From NCBI RefSeq assembly GCF_032854445.1, contig NC_088302.1:13761338-13825337 (forward strand): DNA of 64,000 bases, in the 5' to 3' direction. The notes beneath the pieces are model-generated. The model saw nothing but the letters and a program-made list of their open reading frames with translations. It was not told the DNA's origin and did not search any database. Below, one piece after another: positions 48,711 through 59,685 of this stretch (within the stretch, counting starts at the first letter, position 1; every line of letters begins with the position of its first letter). A program made the position numbers and the translations under genes. The stretch is from Liolophura sinensis. Lineage: Eukaryota; Mollusca; Polyplacophora; Chitonida; Chitonidae.

Positions 48711-51700
48711 TAACATGTAGGTAAAGATGTAGCTTACATTACCGTCAGTTTAATGTGTCAATCTGTGAGCATCTATTAAATTATATGAAGTACCCAAATA
48801 CATTGGCATCTATGTTTTGTGCGTATATATATCGTTATCCATTATTCATCCCAAATTATCCAAGTGAACCTTAAGAATCAGTAGCTAGAAAAAAAACATG
48901 AACGTAAAGGATAACCTTTTCTAATATTGCCATACATGTACTGTAGATTTATATTGTTATGCATGTTCTAGCTTTTTAGTGCTTGAAAAGGTATAAAATG
49001 TTTACCTCGAAGTCAAAATCAAAATAGTTCTTAAATGTATTTTCTTAGTGATGTTTTAAGTTTTTCTTAGTGGTAAAGTTATTGTGATGATGTTGGCTTC
49101 AGTTCTCATCAAGAAATAAGGTCACACCTGTCATGTACACCATTTGTAATTTTTGTCTTTTCTTTGACAGTGTTAAAACACACCATAAAGTGGCTGTTAC
49201 AAAGGTCAAAAAGAGATGACAAGTCTCATTTTTTATTATAAGAACTAGAATCTTTCTGTTTCCTTGCTGAAATGTTTATCAATGGCAGATATCTTTACAG
49301 GGCATTGAGACTATCATATTTAAAGGCTAGACATATTCCGATCACATTTCCAGAAAGAGTTTTTTTTATAGCTAAAAGCTTTAATTTTCATGTTTTTGAA
49401 TGGTAAAGTGTTATTCTTGGCCTGTCTTGCCTGGGTTAAATGCGCTTCGCTCACACCTCCCTGTGGTCTCTTCTCCTGACCAAAGAGAGTGCTGATGATT
49501 GGTTCAGGACAGCTTTGACATTGTGACAAAACTATGCATTGATTGACCCTTAATAATGAAGTGAACAGTGAAGAAAAAAAAAAGTCAAGTGAAAATTTCA
49601 GGGAAGGGCCTACTTGTTGCATTGTTTAAGCAAAGTATGTGGTAAAATATAAGGTGTAAGAAATTAGAACAAAAATGTCGAAAATGAAAATGAAAAATGC
49701 TGAAATGAAAGTTGAAAGGTTACACAAAAGGTTAAAGGTGCGTGAGATATTACACGGAAACATTAGACATTTATTCAAGTTACAAGGCCTTAATGGGTAT
49801 TGTTCTGTTTTTTGAAACAATGACTGTCAACGTAAAAAGCTAAATGTAAATACATGTTGGAAGAAACATACGTGTGTTGTTTATTTTTGGACAGAATGAC
49901 AAGATCGGTTCGAGTTGTTGTACTGCAGTAGAGGTGTTACGTGTTCGAACTCTTTTTTTTCTCCCAAGGTTAAGAAATAGCCTACTGTCTTATATGACGT
50001 GTCAAAATATTATTCATCTTTTGTTGACATTGATTTACCGATTTCCCTTTTCGCTGTGTTCCGGCAGTACAAAAGACATCACATTCCTTCATGAACTTCT
50101 TAAGTTCACAAACCATTAGCTCCTCAGTTTTGCCCATCTTGCGTCTACTCTTTTTAAAATAGTCTAAACTTATTCCGAAGCGTTTTCCTGACGCCCATGT
50201 ACTTGTACCAAAAAAAAAATGCCTCACATTTTTGACTGGTCACATGGTTCATTATAGGAATGTTTTTACCTTTATCGATAAAAGATTTCAAACTCTGAAC
50301 TCTTGTATTGGTTTTTGAGTAAGTAATTATACATGCACGACCAACGACTGAGCAGCTGTCCAAGAAATGAAATGTATGTTGTGGTCTTCAAAATCTATTA
50401 TAATGTATACATACACTGTACACTCTATCTTGAGGAAGTTCGCCATCGTATGTTAGGCTAAGTTAATTGTAGTATCACATTGAATATGTGTACAACAGTG
50501 ATATAATAGGATATTGTACCTAGGAGATTTTGTTTCTTGAGGCAAATGTGTTTTGGATAGTTGAACATGTCAGGTTGAACATTATTATACTGTGAAGTAC
50601 CAAACTGTTCAGAGTTTCGAATAATATACATATATGCTGTTATTGTATGAACAAAGGACTGATAAGCGTAATTGGTTGTTACTTGTCCAAATGCATTGCC
50701 ATGTGTCGAGTATTAATTGTTACAAATGTACCAAAATGGAATGCTGTCTTAGCCAATGGCATAAATGGGAAATCCTGAGTGCACGGAGAGTTGAATCCAG
50801 GATTCAGAAATGAACACTAAATTTTGTCAACGTGTCAATTTTTGACTAATTTATTAATTTTTGACCACTTTACTGTCAGAGTTACGGTTTATTCTGTACG
50901 GGATTGAAACGCAAAACTTCAACAAATTTAAATAGTCGAGTCAACCCTCTGTACTTTAAGTTACTGTGTAATCATGTGCATATGTGTAACTGATTTCATG
51001 TTCTGGTTCCTACTGTGTAATATTTCAGTATTGAAGACAGTATTTCTAGGTTTGTAATCAGGTGGTGACAAGGTGGAACTGTTTATTCCATTTGGCGTAT
51101 GATGTTGAGAATGGCCGTATTAATTGTTCTTGTTAATACGAATATCTGGGACCAAAATGTTTCATCCCGATGACAAAAAATAAAGGAAAAAGTTTTATCC
51201 TGAGAGAAATGCGTATTTTGTTTAGATTGATGCACATTTATGAGCTGTCTATCATTGAGAAGAAGGGGTGGGTCTTGGTTCAGTCCCAGCCTGCGGCAGT
51301 AAATTTTCGAGATGTTTTTCTTAATACAGAATGTATGATGTGGCCTAACATATGAAAGTACAACAAAGCTTCTCTTCTTGTGACTTAAAACATGGCTTTA
51401 GTCTACAGTTTTTGTTAGGCGCCAACGGTCAGTCCGAAAATAAATAAAGTCTGCTTTGGTGACGTCAGCGGTGCTAGGTGTCAAACCAGTTTTAATTTTG
51501 GGTGAGAGCCGTTGTTCCCGTCGATGACGTAACTTGAGAAAATGGACGGAAAGTACTTATGAAATAGAAGGGTTATAAGAAATATCAAAATAGTTCAAGA
51601 ATGAAATTCTTTTATTTTCTCTATTGGGATTCATTTTTTTAAAACCATGCTCTTTTTTTGAAGTACCACATAGTGTATCCTTAAAAGTTGATTTGATTAC

Positions 51701-52912
51701 TTGAAGTTGTAGATCACTTGCTTGGGTCAATGTCGCAAACACATTGGGCTCACACTGGAAAGTTCTTCGGTGTCTTGCCAAAAGGGCGATGGTTCAGTCC
51801 AGGCCCTTCAATTTGTCCCTGCTATATAAGTGCACAAGCTAGGTAAAATTGCAGTCAAATAAAGGTTAACCTCTACAGTGCACAGTCGTATACAAGCATT
51901 AGCTCAAAAAATGGGGAGTGCCACTTTCCATACGAATAAAAAAGAAATAAAGCCAAAGAATTTCGCTGGTGTGACTACAAACCTTAGACGCATGCATGTG
52001 GTCGCATGTTCAAATCCGTCTCTCGCTGGATCGACTACAGCTGTGCGTCAAATGGTTTCTCAAACATTGTAGAAAACAATATTTCTTCCTGTGTTACTAA
52101 AACAGGTGTGTGGATTTGACCACAAAGCTACTTCTCACTTACGTCAGAATTTGGAATACAATTTTAGAGCTTATTTTTGGACTTTAAGAGTTAAACATAG
52201 AATATCTCATCAATGTAATCTTAAGACAAATGTGTTCAAATTTCAACTACCTATACCTGAAACTAAGTGTTGCGGTGAGGTTCTAAATTTTTAACCAAAG
52301 GCTGACCATGCTTTATTAAATTTCCCCCAGGTTTTCAATGTAGGAGACAAAATCATGTGGAAATTGAAGAGTATCGCTTTCAACTGGCTTCCACTTAATG
52401 ACAAAACACTACAAAAACAAGAAAAAAGTCAAGATCTTAGCCCCCCAGCGGTCAATGCCGGACACTAGGATTTTATCCACAAATAAAATGTCCATCGTTG
52501 TATAAGGGAAAAAATCTTCATTCCCGATCCCGCATCGATCCCGCATAAGAAACGCTTAATGCTGTCGTTAAAGTACATCTTGATGAAATACCATGTGGGT
52601 ATGGATATTTATGATGGCTTATTTGTACTTTGTGCATCTAAAGCAAATGTATGCATTTTAAACTCGGGTGTTGATAAAAAAAATTATGTGTACAGTATTA
52701 TGTGTGGAAGTATTAAACTTCTGTTTCACTTTTTTTTTAAACAATGTTTTATTCAAACAAATGAATTGGAGTGACGAACAGGCTGAGCCTTTAGATATAA
52801 ATGTCTCTCCACACAGGATAATATTCACAGCAAACACGAAATACAATTTGACTGATTGGAGTTCAGTAATACATTACTGATAACAGAAATAGTAAATGTT
52901 TCTGGCCTATAC

Positions 52913-52914
<2 letters not shown>
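48711..52914. other. No gene recognised
   Basis: AT-rich spacer. A perfect box B-like GTTCAAATCC at about 52008 may mark an old SINE head. Confidence 0.5.

Positions 52915-52993
<79 letters not shown>
52915..52993. repeat. (TA)n microsatellite
   Basis: About 79 bases of pure alternating AT, just beyond the 3' end of the LINE. Confidence 0.97.
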
Positions 52994-52996
<3 letters not shown>

Positions 52997-53669
52997 TATA
53001 TATTTACTATTTATACATATGCACACACACATACACTTGCATACACGTGCAAAGATAATTTAATACAGTAATGTGCCATGTCCAGATTTGCAAGGCAATG
53101 AAAAGTGGGGAGGGAGTAAGAAGTAAGGGGCTACAGTAAGAAGTACTCGGTAATTAAATACTTTCATTGCAAGAATAAAGTCTTGTACTTTGTCAAATAT
53201 TGCACAAATTTTCATATGTTGATAATAAACGATTATCGCAAAGGAGGCTTTCTACGTCTGGAATAGTCTCCCTAGGCCCGAAAATATCTAATATACATGC
53301 TGCATACATAGGGCGCTTGTGAAAGAAATGTAAACAATTTTCGATTGATGTCCACAGGCGCTACATGCAGAGTCAGATATGTGTCCTGCAAACGCGTGCT
53401 TTTAGCTGGGAACAACTCAGACGAATTTGCGCGTGGATAATCTCGACTTCTCTGTTAGTAATATTTTGGAACCATAACGTCATCTTTAAATAGTGACCTA
53501 CAAAAATCACGAAAAGTACTTATCCAAATATCAAAGGGAAGATTATTCCGCATTCGAGCAGATCAAATGAATTGGCGAATAAAGATGTTCGGCAATGGGG
53601 GACTCGCAGGTCTTGCGAGCTTCTTAGATTATAATGTAGTGTGACTACTGACAAGGGTACAAGTTGGCT

Positions 53670-54162
53670 TCAATAACATGGAGATGTATTATGGAACATT
53701 TTATAAAAGAGCTTTAACATAAGTCTACTTTGTGCTGATAGTGGAAGAATCCCAGTTTCAGTGTATAATAAGTTATGACTAGTACCACGAGTACAGCCAG
53801 ATATGGTGCGTAATGCATCTAAATGAAGATTTTCTAATATTTCAGCTTGATATGCAAAACAGTTATCCCAGACAACATCGGCATAGTCAAAATAAGGCAG
53901 AATAAACGACTGATATAAGTGCTCCAGTGACTGACGCAAGAGCCGGTATTTCAAGCTTCTAAAACAATTTATCATGGGGTAAATTTTTACAACCAGATTG
54001 TTTAAGTGGGCGTTCCACCTGCAGATGATTCAAAGGTAAGGACGAGGTGCTGATGTGAATAGATATCCGAGATGCGATTGCCTTGCATAAACAATATTGG
54101 ATGAGACTGCGTTGAGCTTATGTGAAAAGACAAGAGAAACATGTCATCAGCAAATAATCTAA
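53670..54162 (-). pseudogene. LINE RT motif C and thumb region
   Basis: The minus strand at 54141-54162 encodes LFADDM, the catalytic motif C of reverse transcriptases. A separate 101-codon frame at 53670-53975 follows, reading LRQSLEHLYQSFILPYFDYA, DVVWDNC, then LHLDALRTISGCTRGTSH, the post-RT segment common in jockey/CR1-like LINEs. Stops separate the two parts. Confidence 0.75.
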
Positions 54163-54251
54163 CTTGATCCCCCTAAATCGCACACAATATCAATTATGTA
54201 GACAAGGAACGGGATCGGTCCTAAAAAACAAACCTTGTGAAACCCCATTCT

Positions 54252-55025
54252 TTAAGATTTTCTGAGCAGAGGTTTCCCATATATAACAACTGATATTTTT
54301 CTGTTAGCTAAATAGTCATTAAACCACAACAGAAGATTCCCCTTTACACCAGCTTTATCGAGTTTGTAAAGTAAACCTTTGTGCCAAACACGATTTAATG
54401 CCACAAAACACAGCACGCACCTATTTCCCACTATCAAGGGCAATGAATATATAGTTGTAAGTATCCACCAGTTTGTAAACTGTACCGTCACCAGAGCGAA
54501 ACCCAGATTGTAACTTACTAAGTACACTATTATCAATCATGGAATTGTAAAGGTGTTTGTGGATGCACCTTTCAAAGACTTTAATCACTCCTGAGCGAGA
54601 TAGGCCTGTAATTTTCAATGTCGTCAACACAGCCTTTTTATGGATGAGAGTGATATTTGCTTCTTTCCTGACAGGTAGCAACAGACAAGATACAGATTAA
54701 AGAGTCTATATAATACTGATGCACAGGCCTTTAAAACTCGATTGTGAATCCCGTCAGGTCTAACGGATTTCGACACGTCTAAGCTGGAGACAATGCCCTC
54801 AACTTCTTGAGATGACATCGTGACAAATTCTATAGTGTTATTGGCCATGGGCGGGGAAGCAGGCAGGACAGCATTACCATCATCCAGTTCTTTCTGGCTG
54901 GTAAAGTATATGTATTCATCAAATGCATTTTGAATATACTGTGACTCAGTGTATATATTACTGTTAAGCTGCATAGAGCATAACCCAGACGATTTGCCTT
55001 TGTTTTGGCCAAGAGATTTAATCAA
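54252..55025 (-). pseudogene. LINE reverse transcriptase, fingers and palm, frameshifted
   Basis: Three overlapping frames carry successive RT blocks. 54624-55025 has EVEGIVSSLDVSKSVRPDGI and HNRVLKA; 54421-54681 has ANITLIHKK, IKVFERCIHKHLYN and LQSGFRSGDGTV; 54252-54536 has NRVWHKGLLYKL and LLLWFNDYLANRK. The motif A aspartate expected before RVWH is replaced (ALNRVWH). Together with the frame changes this shows the enzyme is dead. Confidence 0.85.
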
Positions 55026-55341
55026 CGTCCACCAATTTTTCGAGCCAAATGTTTCATTAGAAATATCAGCATCTAAGCCTCTATTATAGTTCTCTCTAGA
55101 TCTTTAATCCAGGGTTATGGTATCATTCCTACCTTGTATGAATTTGCCCAATCTGCCGCACTATTTGACCTCGTGGCTTTTTTATGCGCTATATTAGTTT
55201 GCGCAAGGACAGACGGAGTTCATTAGTTACCCAAGGCTTTTCACGAGGTCTGATAATGACGTATTTATTTGGGATAAAGATATTACAAACTTCTGAGATA
55301 TACTTGGCTATATCCTCAATTATTTTACTGGCATCAGGCGA

Positions 55342-55740
55342 TTAAAAAGAAAAACGAGTCCAGTTTGTCTGGGTAAAATAGTTTTTAAGATCATCCCTGT
55401 CGATTTGATCAAAAGACCATATGCGCCGTTTAAAAAGTGAATTAAGTGGTATATCAAAGTCAGCGACTGTCACGCTAGTGCCATGGCGGTCACCAGAAAA
55501 AGGGGCAATGACCCCCGATTGCAAGATATTGTGTGGACAAGAGACCATTATCAAATCGGTCAGTGATTTGGACGTTGTAATAATCCGGGTAGGTTGTGTT
55601 ATTATTTGTTTTAGCGTAAATACGTGTTCAATTTGGCAAATTTTAGAATCAGGGCTTTATAAGCATTCGACATTAAAATCACCGACAACCACGCATTTTT
55701 ATGGACATATGCGAGCGAGCTGCCAGAGTATTTATTAATC
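55342..55740 (-). pseudogene. LINE endonuclease C-terminal part
   Basis: The minus-strand segment reads LTDLIMVSCPHNILQSGVIAPFSGDRHG in the frame ending at 55342, then a tail including RRIWSFDQIDRDDLKNYF. The SGDRHG segment corresponds to the conserved SDH region at the end of APE endonucleases, here with a Gly-Asp-Arg variant. It lies between the endonuclease start and the reverse transcriptase, as expected. Confidence 0.65.
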
Positions 55741-55893
55741 ATGTCCCAGTAATTAGAAGGTGCTGAAGGTGTCCTGTAAAAACACCAAGGAGAAGTTTAT
55801 TATTTCTAGACCTAAGCTCATACCAAATAGTTTCCGAGACAGGGAGAGAAAGGTTCTGTCTTTCAAAGTAGATTAGAGTTTCTTAAATATAAA

Positions 55894-56490
55894 CTAAAAC
55901 CCTTCCTCCAGGCCAAGCATCATTTCGGTCTTTTCTGACACGAGGAGCATATGATAACCTGGGATTTTGATGGTGTCATTTGATACAGTTTTATCTAGCT
56001 TTGTTTCCGAGACAGCAATGACATCAAAATTGACCAGCTCGGCATAAAGTAAATCAGTTTTATGAGGCAGGCTGTTGACCTTAATGTGAGCAATAGATAG
56101 ATTAGAAGGACCCGGATTTAGTTTAACATCACCACACATAAGCAGAGCAAAAAAGACATAAGCAAAACTTGAAAATATAAAAGCTTCATGGGAACAGTTT
56201 GACCTTGATATAATCTCGTAGACATGCGGCTTGATACATGTAAGTCGGCAAAATGAAAGGAAAGGCCTGCCTATTACTCTCAGAGCAATAGCGAGTGCCA
56301 CAGTGCCACGGATAAGTGTGCGACAACCGACATTTTCGATTAACTTGTTACGTTGCAATGCAGCCTTTGGCCATGCAACAATAGTGCATGATGTATACCG
56401 ATTAGATTTAGTAATTGCATTCTTCACTTTAGCATGACAAGCCCGATTATAGAATAACCCCACCACCGGTGTGATATTGCTGAATATCAC
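55894..56490 (-). pseudogene. LINE N-terminus and endonuclease start, with 2A-like motif
   Basis: A 198-codon ORF starts at 56490. After about 100 unremarkable residues and a hydrophobic stretch (FIFSSFAYVFFALLMC) comes GDVKLNPGP at residues 120-128. Next is the endonuclease start, including HKTDLLYAELVNFDVIAVSE and TKLDKT, where the SET-like Glu is the metal-binding residue of APE endonucleases. The frame is lost after KIPGYHMLL: the rest (SEKTEMMLGLEEGF) is out of frame relative to a typical endonuclease. The protein is therefore truncated. Confidence 0.75.
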
Positions 56491-56871
56491 ACGTCATGTT
56501 ATACCTTGAGAAACCCAAAGGACTAAGAGGAGGGTCGAAAAGGAATTCGGTTCATACCTGGAGACATGGGTACACTTGAAATATACTAAAATCGGAGCAG
56601 GTAGTCACATACACACCATGCATACATATATTTGATGAACATAGTTCAAATTAAACAAATCGTTAAAAAAGAAACAACAAAAAAAGACTGAGGAAAAATA
56701 TTAGGCAATGTGCAATAAAAACACAAAACATATCAAATCTGCTTTGTTTACACGTGCGTACTTCATTTTTCTGCTCATTGTCAAATTGGTTAATATAAAC
56801 CTGCTCTTTTCAACGACAAATACCATTATATGTTACACAATTAAACCATTTAATGGGAATACATATCGTTT

Positions 56872-57129
56872 TTAATCAAGAATAGTAAATTCTTGACAGA
56901 CGTGATGGTATAGACCTACAAAGGTGTCGGAGAGTTGTTCATTTTCAAAATTTAAGAAGTAGTTAAACCCATAATTACTGATGCATTCCCTCAAATATGC
57001 AAAAATCAAGTTCACATTGTATTGTATCCCAATCTTGGTGATGTGTAATCTTATTTCAAATAGTCGGTTATCATTACGTGCCGTCAAAGACTGAATAAAT
57101 AAGGATCGATAATTGAATAAATTAGTCAT
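56872..57129 (-). other. 85-codon minus-strand ORF upstream of LINE, unknown
   Basis: The reading includes RNDNRLFEIRLHITKIGI and ends QEFTILD. It has the same orientation as the LINE and lies about 380 bases before its endonuclease ORF. It could be a piece of the LINE 5' part or chance in an AT-rich stretch. Confidence 0.15.
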
Positions 57130-57139
57130 AATTAATAAT

Positions 57140-57170
57140 TATCATCATCATCATCGTCGTCGTCGTCGTC
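57140..57170. repeat. (ATC)n(GTC)n trinucleotide run
   Basis: A short run of ATC repeats passes into GTC repeats. Confidence 0.9.
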
Positions 57171-57871
57171 ATACCGATTTATAATTAAATAATATTGTGA
57201 TTAAATCTGTCTTTTCTGTCGAAATTGAGGACGCCGTCAGCTAGTCTTCGTGAAAACGTACTAAGCATTTCAAAGTTTCGTGACATTGTTTAACAGTGCG
57301 GAACACGGATATCAAAAAGATTAGTTCAACTTTACACAGCAAAATGCCACCATGTACTGTATGCAAGCTGACTTGGGTCTGTCAAGTGCAAGATGCCTAC
57401 CCAGCCTGACCTGGTTTTGTGAAATAGCAAGCACTGCTAGCAGTGCATGGTCATTTACCAGTGTGCTGGTTATGATAAAACACAATTTACATCTGACCCA
57501 AGAACTGACATGTTGTCACACATACACGCCAGCAACTTAGTTTCAAACAATCCTTTTCATCGCTTGACTTGGGGTTTGATGGTAATAAAGGGGGAGTCCT
57601 TCATATAAACTACCTTGTGGTTTGACTGTTCTTCGCTAGGCATGTTTCATAATTTTTAAGTCAGTTCATACCGTAATTTCGAGAGCACTGGGGGTAGATC
57701 GGGAACAGTGTTCTAGCCAGTCCCCCTGTTTAGCTTTCTTGCTGCCGCTAACACACACTCAGTTGAGCAAACCTGATAATTGTGTTGTTCTTCCCGTCAG
57801 ACGCATTTGATAGCCTGTGTACAGCCTGAAATAATATATAATCGGCAGTCTGTCTATCCTATTTGCGTACC

Positions 57872-58334
57872 TCAACAAACATGTCTCTTTATTTTTTGTC
57901 TGTAGCCCGCTATTCCTTCACTAAGTTTACCAGAAATGCCTTTTACAATCAAGTTCCACATTCTTCCACACAACTCGAATATAATTCGCTCATTTGTTTC
58001 ACGTTCAATGTTTTCGTGGATTTTGGGCAGGGAATGTTCATGAATTTCGGTAATGTCAACACCCATATGCTCAAGTTTTTTTCAAACCACTCACTTTTTC
58101 TGTATAACCGTCATATGTTCCGAAACAGAACGAAGTTCGCTTTCGAAAACCAGATACAGTTTAGCGAAACTCGGCTGGAACAGGCACTTGATAAGCTTGC
58201 GTTGGAGCATTGTGTTCCGCCCAAGTCTCTGTCGGGCTCGACATGTCCTGGTCAGCATGGTCAACGGTAGTCATTTTTGCCAGTTCTGTTTTTCTTTCAA
58301 TATCCGTAAACTTTCTCTTTTCCCTTGAACTCAT
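57872..58334 (-). pseudogene. Minus-strand coding-like fragments, unknown family
   Basis: A 57-codon ORF (58161-58334) begins MSSREKRKFTDIERK after a purine-rich leader and breaks in the middle of what looks like continuous coding. A second frame gives FAKLYLVFESELRSVSEHM up to about 58090, and a third (57872-58066) gives HENIERETNERIIFELCGRM. The sequence around 58090 on the minus strand (AAA|GTGAGT) also looks like a splice donor, so a spliced gene is possible. I do not recognise the family. It could be a small gene with introns or a decayed one; the plus-strand ORFs here are shadows. Confidence 0.25.
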
Positions 58335-58570
58335 TTAGAAAATAAAGTCCCGTTTCAACCAATTTCCTTATTACATGTCTAGTTAGCTGCAAATCGTAGA
58401 ACGACGGCTTTCTCAGACAGGAAATTTCAACACATTTTACGAAGAGCACATTTTCCCACACCGCACCGCTACGCCATCTTGTGTACTTATTTCACGTCAA
58501 GTGACAGGTCCGTGGGTGTTGTATACATAAAAAAAATTCGGCACTGCACGGTTGCCGCATTGTACCTAGC

Positions 58571-58830
58571 AGGGCCCCCTGTAGCCTGGTGGTTAGCCTG
58601 CTAGCGCAGTAACAATAAGCCAATATCCTCTCACCAAAGTCATCGCTGTGAGTTCAAGTCCAGTTAATGCTGGCTTCCTCTCCGGTCATACGCTGTAAGG
58701 TCTGTCAGTAGCCTACGGATGGTCGTGGGTTTCCACCCGGCTCTGCCCGGTTTCCTCTTACCACAATGCTGGCCGACGTCGTAGAAGTAAAAATATTTTG
58801 AGTTAAACGTAAAACTCCAGTCAAATAAAT
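58571..58830 (+). mobile_element. tRNA-headed SINE, near full length
   Basis: It contains a GGGCCCCCTGTAGCCTGG head, box B GAGTTCAAGTCCAG, body GGATGGTCGTGGGTTTCC and tail TCAAATAAATAAAT. The central link and the 3' segment have diverged. Confidence 0.9.
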
Positions 58831-59032
58831 AAATTCTTTACAGTGCACAAAGGTTTCCGCACAGCACTATCTGCGATATTGTATTATACTATAAGGCTGA
58901 CAACAATATTAATCTAAGACCCCAGTGACTGCAATATATACTTGCGGCAATTCAAAGCACTGTGTACAGACATGAAATTGCCACATTAACGGTCAACTGA
59001 TGCACAAAAATATCTACCCTTTTACTTTTCTG

Positions 59033-59161
59033 GGGCCTCGTGCCTAAAACGATCGTACGTTTAAGTTAATTGTAACTACCATGGCAACATATGTTTTTTA
59101 ACATTTGTCGCCGTGGTAGTTACAATCAACTTAGCCTACGATCGCTTTGTGCACGCGAGCC
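59033..59161. mobile_element. Hairpin foldback element, about 130 bp
   Basis: The left arm GATCGTACGTTTAAGTT, ATTGTAACTACCATGGCAAC pairs with the right arm GTCGCCGTGGTAGTTACAAT, CAACTTAGCCTACGATCG around a short T-rich loop near 59097. About 42 of 49 positions match in the inner arms. The outer parts (GGGGCCTCGTGC and GCACGCGAGCC) also pair. Confidence 0.8.
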
Positions 59162-59608
59162 GTAAGCAGTATCGCTCGGAACAAATGCGGCCAAACACCG
59201 TGCGGTCAAGGTTTACATGTTTAGTACCGCAAAAGAAATAAAAACAGGGTAATGAATGTCGTGTGAGTATCGATTGACCAGCCTATTATGGTCATTATCA
59301 CCAAATGATTTAAAAGCTTTTGTTTTCTTGAGGGTACTAAAGTGGAGCGTGTCTAAGAGCCTTTGTGGCATGTCGTTCAAATAAAGTTACTTACTGTTTA
59401 TTCGGTACATCAGCCTAATCGATCATGACTTTGATTTCAGGATTAATAATCTCGGCAGTTCCTCGCTTCACACTTGTGGAAAGATGAAGTACTTGCGACA
59501 CACTGTCAACGAAATGATTTGGTGGGACTTCAAAACTGATCTCTTTGACATGACATTCCAATCAGGCAGCACAAAAATATGTAGGCATCGAAACCTCCAG
59601 CCCTTTTT

Positions 59609-59685
59609 TTGAATCTTTTTTATTTATTTGTTTTTTTTCCGCCATACCTAAGAGCTTGTCACTTAGTGAGCGGCGGTCGTGGGTC
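59609..59685 (-). mobile_element. SINE, diverged 3' end
   Basis: TTTATTTATTTG, CCGCCATACCTAAGAGCTTG and TCACTTAGTGAGCGGCGGTC correspond to the SINE tail and 3' end. Confidence 0.5.

Larger units (their letters stand above)
53240..56500 (-). mobile_element. Non-LTR retrotransposon (LINE, APE/RT type), degenerate
   Basis: Minus-strand reading gives, in order, an apurinic-type endonuclease, a reverse transcriptase and a C-terminal tail, spread over different frames with many stops and frameshifts. The order and motifs fit the jockey/CR1-like group. The 3' end is placed near 53240 by coding-like tail sequence (RLSCSQLKA and similar) and is uncertain. The 5' end could lie further upstream, near 57130. 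All parts share one orientation and the expected order, so this is one eroded element rather than several. Confidence 0.85.

Noticed and set aside
52856-53071. ORF with Tyr-Ile repeats
   Set aside because: It translates a (TA)n microsatellite; the same applies at 62962-63225.
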